This document shows, in pieces, positions 8,458 through 17,000 of a stretch of DNA of 64,000 nt. The notes beneath the pieces were generated by a model that searched no databases, was not told the origin of the DNA, and saw only the letters and a list, made by a program, of their open reading frames with translations. The number at the start of each line of letters is the position of its first letter. Position 1 is the stretch's first letter. Source of the DNA: Subtercola sp. Z020 (GTDB taxonomy: Bacteria; Actinomycetota; Actinomycetes; Actinomycetales; Microbacteriaceae); contig NZ_PSTT01000071.1 in the NCBI RefSeq assembly GCF_002931235.1, forward strand, positions 1-64,000, in the 5' to 3' direction. The position numbers and the translations under genes are program-made.

Positions 8458-9196
8458 TGCTCACATCGTCGATGGCGAGGATGCCGTCTTCGACGGCCCG
8501 TCTCAGCAGGTCGACCTTGGTCGGGGCCGGCCTGCCCACCTCGACGTACTTCGCGCGGACCCGGTCGAGGTACTCCCGGGCCGTCGACGGTGCGATGCCG
8601 AGCTGGGCGGCCACGGCCTTCAGCGGCAGACCGGAGGCGTAGAGATGCAGAACGTGCTGCTCCCGTGGGCCGAGCTGGGCCCTGGCGAACTCCTGGTCGG
8701 CGTCGATCGCGCTGGCCCACTCGAGGTTGTTCAGCACGTCGCCCCGCGCCACGCTCGCGATCGCCGCCATCACGATGCTGGTCGCGCTGGTCTTCGGGAT
8801 GACGCCGGCCGCCCCTGCCGCGAGCGCCTCACGGATGCTCGCGGTGCGATCGGCGATGCTGTGCACGAGCACGGCCGCTCCCGTCGCCCGGGACCGCAGC
8901 ACGTTGTCGGTGACGCTCGACCCGTCGCCGAGGCTCAGGTCCATCACGATCACGCCGGCGCGGTTGCCGCCGAGACTCTGCAGCAGGGCATCCACCGTCG
9001 CACCGGAGCCGACGACCTGGTAGCCGGCGTCGAGGCAGGCGGCGCGGATGCCGAGCAGCACGGACTCGTGGTCGTCGACGATGCCGACCCGCACCTGGGC
9101 GGCTTCGGCGGCGGCCGTCGTGGCTTCGGCGGCGGCCTCGGCTTCGGCGGCGGCTTCGGGGTTCGGGGTACCGACCATCGTGCCCATCACCCCCAC
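8444..9196 (-). CDS. NarL/FixJ-type response regulator
   Basis: This 250-aa regulator has a receiver domain with acidic pair D41-D42, phospho-acceptor Asp86 in VMDLSLGD and Lys135, then a LuxR-type helix-turn-helix (about 174-235, with LGPREQHVLHLYASG). It begins with an unusual Ala/Glu-rich stretch (residues 14-33) before the receiver core. The first gene of the three-gene locus, it is the evident partner of the kinase downstream. Candidate starts are GTG at 9196 and 9190 and ATG at 9187; all keep the same domains. Confidence 0.85.
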   Translation of the reverse strand: MGVMGTMVGTPNPEAAAEAEAAAEATTAAAEAAQVRVGIVDDHESVLLGIRAACLDAGYQVVGSGATVDALLQSLGGNRAGVIVMDLSLGDGSSVTDNVLRSRATGAAVLVHSIADRTASIREALAAGAAGVIPKTSATSIVMAAIASVARGDVLNNLEWASAIDADQEFARAQLGPREQHVLHLYASGLPLKAVAAQLGIAPSTAREYLDRVRAKYVEVGRPAPTKVDLLRRAVEDGILAIDDVSNVGR

Positions 9197-9233
9197 CTCA
9201 CGCCTCGTGGAAGCAATCGTAGTCCCGCAGGCC

Positions 9234-10616
9234 TCAGCCAGCAGGCGTCAGCACCGCCAGGGCCTCGACGTGGTGGGTGTGGGGAAAGAGGTCGAAGGCC
9301 CGCAGGCTCCGCAGCTCGTAGCCGCCGGCCGTCAGCTGCCCGAGGTCGCGCGAGAACGCGACGGGGTCGCAGGCCACGTACACGAGCTGCGCCGGCCGCA
9401 TGCCGAGCAGACTCGAGATCACCTGCTTGCCCGCACCGGCGCGGGGCGGGTCGAGGATGACGGATGCCCGGCCGAAGCCCCGCCGGTCATCCGGAGTCGC
9501 AGCCTTTGCCACGCCCGTGAGGTACCGGTCGACGCGGGCGGTCACGGCGGTCGCCCTGCGCACGTCACGGAGGTTGTGGGCCGCGTTCGCGGTCGCGTGC
9601 CGGTCGCTCTCGACGGTCTCGATGCGGATGTTGCCGCCGAATCGGTCGGCCATCGCCGCGGCGAGCAGCCCGACCCCGCCGTACAGGTCGAGGTTCGGAG
9701 CGTCGGCGTCGAAGGCGTCGTCGAGGAGCTGGTCGCGGATGGCGCGGCTGAGCGTCTCGGGGGCGCCGTGGTGCACCTGCCAGAAGCCGAGCTCCTCGAG
9801 GCGGAACTCGCGGTCGCCCACCCGCTCGGTGATCGGGGCGCCCGGCTGCGCGCCTCTCGGTTTCCCGCCCTGCGGTTTCCCGCTCGCCCGTGTCCCGCCT
9901 GCCCGCGCACCGCCCTGCGGCCTCTCGCTCGCCGTGCGGCCCTCCGCGCGCACCACCACGCGCGCGCCCCGGCGGCCGTCGGAGATGACGTCGACGCGTT
10001 CGGCACCCATCAGCCGCTCGTCGAGCGGCGAGGCGTACTCCACGGCGGGGGTGGCCAGCGGCAGTGTGTCGACCGCGACCACGCGGTGCGAGCGGGCGGC
10101 GTAGGGGCCGACGATGCCGTCGTCGTCGACGTGCAGGCTGACCCGCGTGCGCCAGCCGAGTCCGTTCGCGGCGTCGTCGCCGGCGACGGCCTCGACCTCC
10201 ACCTGCCGTGCCGGGTGGTTCTCGGCCAGCTTGCCGAACCGGCCGAGCGAGTCGACCAGCACCTGGCGCTTCAGCTCGCGTTGCCAGCCCAGCTCGATGT
10301 GGCCGAACTCCGCTCCCCCTGCGCGGCGTTCGGGCGCGCGCTCGAGGGCGGCGTCGGCCCAGATGTGCGGTCGGCGGTGCGGCGACGCCTCGAGCACCTC
10401 GACCGTCTCCGCCCGCCAGAACGAGGAGTGGTCGTCAGCCGAGATGCGCGCCCGCACCCGCTCGCCGGGCAGGCTGTCGGCGACGAAGACCACGCGGCCG
10501 TCGAGCCGTGCCACCGAGACCCCGCCGTGCGCGACGTTCACCACGTCGAGCTCCACCTCGCTGCCGAGGGGGACATCTGCGGCCGGGGTCGTGGCGTTCC
10601 GGGGGGAGTCAGTCAT
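9234..10616 (-). CDS. Class I SAM-dependent RNA 5-methyluridine methyltransferase (TrmA/RlmD-like)
   Basis: This 460-aa enzyme has an N-terminal TRAM domain (about 15-75) for RNA binding and a C-terminal Rossmann methyltransferase domain. Visible motifs are DLYGGVGLL (SAM site, 310-318), DPPRAG (389-394), the catalytic cysteine Cys416 in VACDPVAFSRD and FPHTHHVE at the end. It should methylate uridine C5 in rRNA or tRNA. Cys416 appears to be its only cysteine, so the iron-sulfur cluster of RlmD is absent. Residues 229-262 are a Gly/Arg/Lys/Pro-rich insertion. The gene is divergent from maf. The exact RNA target cannot be predicted. Confidence 0.85.
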   Translation of the reverse strand: MTDSPRNATTPAADVPLGSEVELDVVNVAHGGVSVARLDGRVVFVADSLPGERVRARISADDHSSFWRAETVEVLEASPHRRPHIWADAALERAPERRAGGAEFGHIELGWQRELKRQVLVDSLGRFGKLAENHPARQVEVEAVAGDDAANGLGWRTRVSLHVDDDGIVGPYAARSHRVVAVDTLPLATPAVEYASPLDERLMGAERVDVISDGRRGARVVVRAEGRTASERPQGGARAGGTRASGKPQGGKPRGAQPGAPITERVGDREFRLEELGFWQVHHGAPETLSRAIRDQLLDDAFDADAPNLDLYGGVGLLAAAMADRFGGNIRIETVESDRHATANAAHNLRDVRRATAVTARVDRYLTGVAKAATPDDRRGFGRASVILDPPRAGAGKQVISSLLGMRPAQLVYVACDPVAFSRDLGQLTAGGYELRSLRAFDLFPHTHHVEALAVLTPAG

Positions 10617-10634
10617 GCCTCAAGCCTCGCACGT

Positions 10635-10640
10635 TAGGCT
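10635..10640 (+). promoter_or_regulatory. -10 box of maf (leaderless)
   Basis: TAGGCT ends 7 nt before the maf ATG, in a 31-bp divergent gap. Confidence 0.55.
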
Positions 10641-10647
10641 TCCCGGC

Positions 10648-11343
10648 ATGCGGCTCTACCTCGCCTCGACCTCCCCCGCGCGCCTCGCGCTGCTCCGTCA
10701 GATCGGCATCGAGCCGGTGATCCTGCCCTCGCAGGTCGACGAAGAGGCGGCGGTCATCGCCGCAGAAGCCGCCTCCGGGCCGCTCAGCGCACCCGCGCTG
10801 GTGCAACTGCTGGCGCGGTTGAAAGCCGAAGCCGTGCTGGCTGCCACACCCGGTGGCCAGCCGCTCGACGGCTTCGTTTTGGGTGGCGATTCGGCGTTCG
10901 AGTTCGACGGGGTCATCTACGGCAAGCCGCACCGGCCCGAGATCGCGAAGGAGCGCTGGCTGCGCCAGCGCGGGCGGTCGGGGGTTCTGCACAGCGGGCA
11001 CTGGCTGGTCGACCGGCGGGCGGGTGCTGCTGTTGCTGCTGGTGCGGCCGGTGCGGCTGGAGCGGCTGGTGCGGCTGGTGCGGCCGGTGCGGCCGGTGCG
11101 GTCACGTCCGCCACTGTCGAGTTCGCCGCCGACATCGCCGAGGCCGAGATCGACGCCTACATCGCGAGCGGTGAGCCACTGGAGGTCGCCGGGGCGTTCA
11201 CCGTCGATGGGCTCGCAGCCCCGTTCATCCAGAGCATCACCGGTGCGCCGTCGACCGTGATCGGGATGTCGCTGCCGACCGTGCGCGAGCTGCTCGGCGG
11301 GTTCGGGGTGAGCATCAGCGACTTCTGGGCACCGCCTTTGTAG
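10648..11343 (+). CDS. maf: Maf-like nucleoside triphosphate pyrophosphatase
   Basis: This 231-aa protein hydrolyses non-canonical or modified NTPs to monophosphates. The start ASTSPARLALL matches the family SxSPRRxxLL motif, followed by LGGDSAFEFDG, YGKP and a C-terminal GEPLEVAGAFTVDG. Between the GHWLV strand and VEFAADIAEAEIDAY lies a run of about eight Gly-Ala-Ala units (residues 126-151), coded by 9-nt GGTGCGGCx repeats. The insertion probably forms a surface loop. The length without it is normal. It lies directly upstream of the biotin carboxylase gene, as in other actinobacteria. Confidence 0.9.
   Translation: MRLYLASTSPARLALLRQIGIEPVILPSQVDEEAAVIAAEAASGPLSAPALVQLLARLKAEAVLAATPGGQPLDGFVLGGDSAFEFDGVIYGKPHRPEIAKERWLRQRGRSGVLHSGHWLVDRRAGAAVAAGAAGAAGAAGAAGAAGAAGAVTSATVEFAADIAEAEIDAYIASGEPLEVAGAFTVDGLAAPFIQSITGAPSTVIGMSLPTVRELLGGFGVSISDFWAPPL
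11021..11102 (+). repeat. GC-rich 9-bp tandem repeat inside maf
   Basis: Tandem copies of GGTGCGGCC/T, in frame, encode the Gly-Ala-Ala run in Maf. Copy number is likely to vary between strains. Confidence 0.85.
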
Positions 11344-11408
11344 GAGTTCGCGCCGTTCGCCGCGCAATTTTTGTGGGCACGTACCAAAGGGCGGAGTTCC
11401 GATGCGAA

Positions 11409-11414
11409 TAGGCT
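11409..11414 (+). promoter_or_regulatory. -10 box of accA3 (leaderless)
   Basis: TAGGCT ends 8 nt before the ATG. Confidence 0.55.
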
Positions 11415-11422
11415 GAGGGACT

Positions 11423-13237
11423 ATGCCCCGAATAACGAAAGTTCTGATCGCCAACCGAGGCGAGATCGCCGTGCGCGTCATCCGGGCAGCGAAAGACAGC
11501 GGCATCGGGTCGGTCGCCGTCTACGCCGACCAGGACAGAGACGCCCTGCACGTGCAGCTCGCCGACGAGGCGTACGCCCTCGGGGGCACGTCGAGTGCTG
11601 AAACGTACCTCGTCATCGACAAGATCCTCTCGGTCGCCAAGCGTTCCGGCGCCGACGCCGTTCATCCGGGCTACGGCTTTCTCGCTGAGAACGCCGCCTT
11701 CGCCCAGGCCGTCATCGACGCCGGCCTCGTGTGGATCGGCCCCTCCCCCTCGGCCATCGAGCTCCTGGGCGACAAGGTCTCTGCGCGGCATATCGCCGAG
11801 CGCGTCGGCGCCCCCCTCGCCCCGGGCACTCTCGACCCCGTCTCGGGCGCCGACGAGGTGCTGGAGTTCGTCGCCGAACACGGCCTGCCCGTCGCGATCA
11901 AGGCGGCCTTCGGTGGTGGCGGCCGCGGCCTGAAGGTCGCCCGCACCGTCGAAGAGATCCCGGAGCTGTTCGAGTCGGCCACCCGTGAAGCGATCGCCGC
12001 CTTCGGGCGCGGCGAGTGCTTCGTCGAGAAGTACCTCGACCGCCCGCGCCACGTCGAGACCCAGTGCCTCGCCGACGAACACGGCAACGTCGTCGTCGTC
12101 TCGACCCGTGACTGCTCGCTGCAGCGCCGCCACCAAAAGCTCGTGGAGGAGGCGCCGGCGCCGTTCCTCTCCGCCGACCAGCTGACCGAGCTCTACCGCG
12201 CCTCGAAGGCCATCCTCAAAGAGGTCGGCTACGTCGGCGCGGGCACCTGCGAGTTCCTGGTCGCGGTCGACGGGACCGTCTCGTTCCTGGAGGTCAACAC
12301 GCGGCTGCAGGTCGAGCATCCGGTCTCCGAGGAGATCACCGGCATCGACCTCGTGCGGGAGCAGTTCCGGCTCGCCGCCGGCGGCGTTCTCGACTACGAC
12401 GACCCCGCGCCGCGCGGGCACTCGTTCGAATTCCGCATCAATGGCGAAGACGCCGGCCGCGGTTTCCTTCCGAGCCCCGGCCCCGTGCACGTCTTCAAGG
12501 CGCCCGGCGGACCCGGAATCCGCGTCGACAGCGGAGTTCAGGCGGGCGACGTGATTTCGGGGTCGTTCGACTCGCTGCTCGCCAAGCTGATCGTCACCGG
12601 TGCCACCCGCGAAGAGGCGCTCGAGCGGTCGCGCCGGGCCCTCGCGGAGTTCGAGGTCGCCGGGTTGCCGACCGTGCTGCCCTTCCACCGCGCGATCGTG
12701 CGCGACCCGGCCTTCGCGCCCGCCGACGGTGCGCCGTTCGGCATCTACACCCGCTGGATCGAGACCGAGTTCGACAACACGATCGAGCCCTGGAGCGGAT
12801 CGCTCGAGGCCGCGGCCCCCACCCCCGTCTTCAACACGGTGGTGGTCGAGGTCGACGGCAAGCGCATCGAGGTCGTGCTGCCGGAACGCCTGATGGCCGC
12901 CGCCTCGGCAGGCGGGTCGGGCTCGGGGTCGGGTGCCGGCTTCGGCGCCGGGCGCTCGCTCGGCGCGGCGCCCCGCCGCCGCACGGGTTCGTCGGTGAGC
13001 GGCAGCGCGACCGGCAACGCCGTGAAGGCTCCCATGCAGGCGACCATCGTGAAGGTGTCGGTCGCCGAGGGCGACAAGGTCGTCAAGGGCGACCTCATCC
13101 TCGTGCTCGAGGCGATGAAGATGGAGCAGCCGATCCAGGCGCACAAAGACGGCATCGTGACCTCGATCGACGCCGCCGTCGGCGCCACCGTCTCGTCAGG
13201 CCACCGCCTGCTCGAGATCGCCGACGGGGCGGCGTAG
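11423..13237 (+). CDS. accA3: Acetyl/propionyl-CoA carboxylase alpha subunit (biotin carboxylase and biotin carrier)
   Basis: This 604-aa protein carboxylates its own biotin with ATP and bicarbonate. Residues 1-450 form the biotin carboxylase: the [18 protein letters not shown] start, [10 protein letters not shown], the GGGGRG ATP loop and [16 protein letters not shown] Gly/Ser/Ala-rich linker (about 494-520) leads to the biotinyl domain with EAMKM and the biotinylated Lys566. The short alpha form, lacking a carboxyltransferase, fits pairing with AccD and the epsilon subunit in this window. BirA at 2.4 kb would attach the biotin. Confidence 0.96.
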   Translation: MPRITKVLIANRGEIAVRVIRAAKDSGIGSVAVYADQDRDALHVQLADEAYALGGTSSAETYLVIDKILSVAKRSGADAVHPGYGFLAENAAFAQAVIDAGLVWIGPSPSAIELLGDKVSARHIAERVGAPLAPGTLDPVSGADEVLEFVAEHGLPVAIKAAFGGGGRGLKVARTVEEIPELFESATREAIAAFGRGECFVEKYLDRPRHVETQCLADEHGNVVVVSTRDCSLQRRHQKLVEEAPAPFLSADQLTELYRASKAILKEVGYVGAGTCEFLVAVDGTVSFLEVNTRLQVEHPVSEEITGIDLVREQFRLAAGGVLDYDDPAPRGHSFEFRINGEDAGRGFLPSPGPVHVFKAPGGPGIRVDSGVQAGDVISGSFDSLLAKLIVTGATREEALERSRRALAEFEVAGLPTVLPFHRAIVRDPAFAPADGAPFGIYTRWIETEFDNTIEPWSGSLEAAAPTPVFNTVVVEVDGKRIEVVLPERLMAAASAGGSGSGSGAGFGAGRSLGAAPRRRTGSSVSGSATGNAVKAPMQATIVKVSVAEGDKVVKGDLILVLEAMKMEQPIQAHKDGIVTSIDAAVGATVSSGHRLLEIADGAA

Positions 13238-13260
13238 CCGCCGGCGCGCCCGGCGCCCTC

Positions 13261-13323
13261 GCGGGCCGCGCACGTTGGCTCCCTATCAGGACACTCGTGA
13301 CCCGATCCGGAGCCCTAATCGCG
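13261..13323. repeat. Direct repeat, copy A
   Basis: A 63-bp segment that recurs at 13643-13706 with about five substitutions and one indel. The shared core includes GCGGGCCGCGCACGTTGGCT and GGACACTCGTGACCCGATCC. Confidence 0.85.
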
Positions 13324-13642
13324 CGCGCACCCGGCGCGGTGTAGCTGCCCCCGCGTCCCAGCGCCCTGCCGCGGCGGCCTCGTGCACCCGCCCCGTCGGC
13401 GTAGCCGCCGCGGGCGCCCCGCCCGCCAGCTCGGCGCCCTGGCGCACCCGCGCGGCGGCTCCCGCGCAGCCCGCGTCCATCCCCGTTCCGGCGCACGTGC
13501 CCTGCGGCCGCCCACCCACGTCCACTCGGACACTCCTTAGCCAAACCAAGCCAGTATTCGCGTCGGACTAGCCGGGGAGTGTGTCCTGACGGCCACGCCA
13601 CGGCTACGCCGCCCACAGCGCGCACTGCGACCCACCGCCGCG

Positions 13643-13706
13643 GCGGGCCGCGCACGTTGGCTCACCTACCAGGACACTCGTGACCCGATCCGGGGCCCTA
13701 CCCGCG
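13643..13706. repeat. Direct repeat, copy B
   Basis: Second copy of the 63/64-bp repeat, 382 bp after the first. It runs on into GTCGGATCGGCTGGGTAATGTCC, an imperfect inverted match to its own GGACACTC. Confidence 0.85.
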
Positions 13707-13846
13707 TCGGATCGGCTGGGTAATGTCCAGATGCACGGCGTCCGACCTCCAAACCATCGCGGGTCGACCACCGGGAAGTTCGGCGCGAAACCGTCGCCTC
13801 GGCAGAGGCAGTACCCGCGGCGTCATGGCACGTCGACTGAACCCTC

Positions 13847-13915
13847 CCGCCCGGACGGAGCTGAGCCGATGTGGCGCCGTATTTGCGCCGGATCGGCTCA
13901 GCTCCGTCCGGGCGG
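13847..13915. repeat. 24-bp perfect inverted repeat upstream of the helicase gene
   Basis: Bases 13847-13870 pair perfectly with 13892-13915. The 21-nt loop contains a further GGCGC/GCGCC stem. It lies 180 bp before the helicase start and 600 bp after accA3, so it is not placed like an ordinary terminator. Confidence 0.85.
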
Positions 13916-14093
13916 TTGCGAAGTGTGTTCGGCAAACGTGCGACGTGGTGCGCAACCGGCAGTGGCGGGGCAGACCGGGCGTGGCCAGGCGGGCCCGGGT
14001 CGTACGGAACGGAGCCGGGTCGGCGGGCCGGGGCGCGGCGGCGCTGGGCGGGGCGGCGGGGAGGGTGTCGGCGGCGCGTGAGATCATGGGGAG

Positions 14094-17000
14094 ATGCCGA
14101 CTGTCGCGTTTCCGCTGGTGGACGCCGCCGACATCGTGCGGCTGGTCGGGCGCGCGGCGTACGACCGCGGGCGTGACTCGGTGCGGTCCGAGTCGGTGCT
14201 CGACCTGCGGTGGAAGCCCGACACGGTGGCGGGCTCCGAGAACCCCACGACCTCCGTCGGCGCGGGCGGACGCGGCGTTTCCGTCGAGATCCGCGATGGG
14301 GCGGGCGGCGCCAGGAGCGAGGCGGGCGACGACGACGACTCGGCAGGGGTGGGTACGGCGCGGGCCGGTGCTGCGGGGGCGGATGCTGCGGTGTCGAGCA
14401 GCGCCGGGGCGCTGACGAGCCAAGTCTCGGGGAGCTCAGTCGTGCCGTACTTCTGTCGAGTGCGCCTCACGCGGATGGCAAACGGGTACTGGCTGCCGCT
14501 GAGCTCCACGTGTTCGTGCCCCGTGGCGTCCAACTGCAAACACGTCGCCGCCTCGTTGCTCAGCAGCAACCAGGCGCACCTCCGCGAGCTCGGACGATCC
14601 GGCGGAGGCGCCTTCGCGGCCCCGCGAGCGCACCTCTCGGCCGAGGCCGGCCCCGGTGGCGGTGTGCGCCTGCGCGCGCTGGAGGGCGACGAGGGTGGCA
14701 CTCCGCACGGGAGTTCCGCGCAAGTGGGTTCGGCGCATCGTCCAGCCGACAACACCGCGCCGGCGACCGCGTCATCCGCCGTCGAAGACCGGAGCCGAGC
14801 TCGAGACGGCCAGGCGGGCGCGGCCGCGGGTCTGGGCGCGGGCTTGGGCGCAACCGGTAGCACGGGCACGGGCGCAGCCGGCGGCACGGCGTGGGTCGAC
14901 CCCGGAACGGGCACCGTCTTCGGAGACGCCGAAGCCCTCACCGAGAGCGAGACGGAGGCCGCCGCCGCGAGGGCGTGGGATCGAGGTACGGAGTGGTATC
15001 CCTCCGCACCCGCCACGATCATCCAGAAGCCGGCCGAAGACGACGACTGGCGGGCGATCGTGGGTGCCGCCGCCGGGCAGGACGGTGCGGCGTCGCGGTC
15101 TGCGGCAACGGCGGACGCGGCATCCGGAGCCGGAGGCAGGCGCGCCCGGCGGGAGCCGAAGCTACCGACCCACATGGGGCTGCAGTTCGAGGTGCGCGAG
15201 TTCGTGCCGCGTTCGCGCGAGGCATGGCGGGGGCCCGCGTCGAGGCCCGCCCAAGTGCCGAAGGCGCGCGACGACACGCTCGCGCTGCCGCCGCGGCGGC
15301 TGGGCGTGCGGCCGGTCATCCGCTCGGATTCGGGCAGCTACATCAAGGCGAACGTGACGTGGTCGTCGTTCGCGCACCAGGTGAACAGGCTGAACCTCGA
15401 CCCCGAGCACCTCCGCTGGTTTGCACAGTTCGCCGCCGTGCACCGGGCCACGAGGGAGCTGTACACGGGCCACGACACCGACTGGTTGTACCTCGACGAG
15501 TTCTCGAGCCCCCTGCTCTGGCACCTGCTGGACGAGGCGGCACGACTCGGCATCCCGCTGCTCGGAACCAAGAAGATCGCCGTCATCACACGCGGCACGG
15601 CGGCCGAGGTGCGGCTCGACGCCACACGTTCCGGCAATGGCGACGGCGACCTGCAGCTGTCGGCGGTAGCCGTCGTCGACGGTGCCGCCTTCGAGCGCGG
15701 CTCGGCTGGCGCGATCGGCAGCCACGGTCTCTACGCGTTCGATCTGGCGCCGAGCCTCCGCGTGACCTTCGCCCCCGTCGAGGGAGGGCTGACAGACCAG
15801 ACGCTCGCGCTGCTCGAACGGCGCTCCGACATCGTCGTGCCCGAATCCGAGGTGACGGAGTTCTTCGACGAATTCCTGCCGCGGCTGCGGCTGGCGGTGC
15901 ATGTCGACAGCCCCGACGCCTCTGTCGAGTTGCCGGAGGTGGTTCCGCCGGTGCTGGTGCTGTCGGCGCGGTTCCGGGCGAAGAGCGTGCTGTCGCTCGG
16001 CTGGACGTGGGAGTACCGGGCGGGCGCGCGCACGGTGCGGCTGCCGCTCTACGCCGACGGCCAGCTCGAAGAGGCGTCGCTGGCGGAGGCAGGGGATGCC
16101 GAACCGGCCGCCGAGAGCAGTGCGCGCGACGGCAGCCTCCCGCGCGATACAGCCACCGAACACGGCACACTCGCGCGCGTCGCGGAAGTGCTCGCCGACG
16201 AGCCCGACGGCGCCTCCATCGAGGCCCTCGATGCGTTCGGCGGCCTCGACGCGCACACGCGCGAACCGCTGAATCCGAGCCTCGCGCTGCAGGGCTACGA
16301 CGCAGCACTCTTCACCGACAAGATGCTGCCGCGTCTCGAGCGGCTTGCCGGGGTGCGGGTGGATGTCGCGGGCACCCGCCCCGACTACCGCGAACTGAGC
16401 GGGGAACCCGAGCTGACCTTCACCACCGTCGAGAGCGACAAGCGCGACTGGTTCGATCTCGGCGTCGTCGTCAACGTCGGCGGGTACAAGGTGCCTTTCG
16501 GCCCTCTCTTCAAGGCGCTCGCCAAGGGCCAGAAGAAGCTGCTGATGGTGGACAAGACCTACCTCACCCTCGACCACCCCGTGTTCGACCGCCTTCGCGA
16601 GCTGCTCGACGAGGCGAGCACCCTCGACGAATGGGAGACCGGCGTACGCATCAACCGCTACCAGTCGAGTCTTTGGTCGGAGTTCGAACAGCTCGCCGAA
16701 GACACGGTTCAGGCGGAGGCCTGGCAGACCGCGGTCGCGGGGCTGAACGAGCTCAACGGCATCCCTCGCCCGGAGGTACCCGACGGAGTGCGCGCGACGC
16801 TCCGCCCCTACCAGCTCGAGGGTTACCAGTGGCTGGCCTTTCTCGAAGAACAGGGCCTCGGCGGCGTGCTGGCCGACGACATGGGGCTCGGAAAGACCCT
16901 GCAGACGCTGGCGATGCTCGCGAATGCTCGCAAGCGGGCTCCGGATGCCGCGCCCTTCCTCGTCGTCGCACCGACGTCCGTCGTGCCGAACTGGATCACC

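Larger units (their letters stand above)
13238..14093. other. 856-bp repeat-rich gap without a recognisable gene
   Basis: No open frame here has the codon bias or motifs of a real gene. The gap holds degenerate copies of the GTAGCCGCC segment that begins at the accA3 stop (near 13231, 13340 and 13398), a 64-bp direct repeat (13261-13323 and 13643-13706), an imperfect palindrome around 13529-13586, and a strong hairpin at 13847-13915. The last 180 bp, before the helicase gene, show no clear promoter. It could be decayed mobile or palindromic DNA. Confidence 0.7.

Noticed and set aside
11021-11102. Short tandem repeats considered as a CRISPR array
   Set aside because: Units are 9 bp, in frame, without spacers, and lie inside maf.
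13275-14081. Several short open frames in the repeat-rich gap
   Set aside because: They overlap repeats and each other, lack ribosome sites and are Arg/Pro/Ala-rich without motifs.
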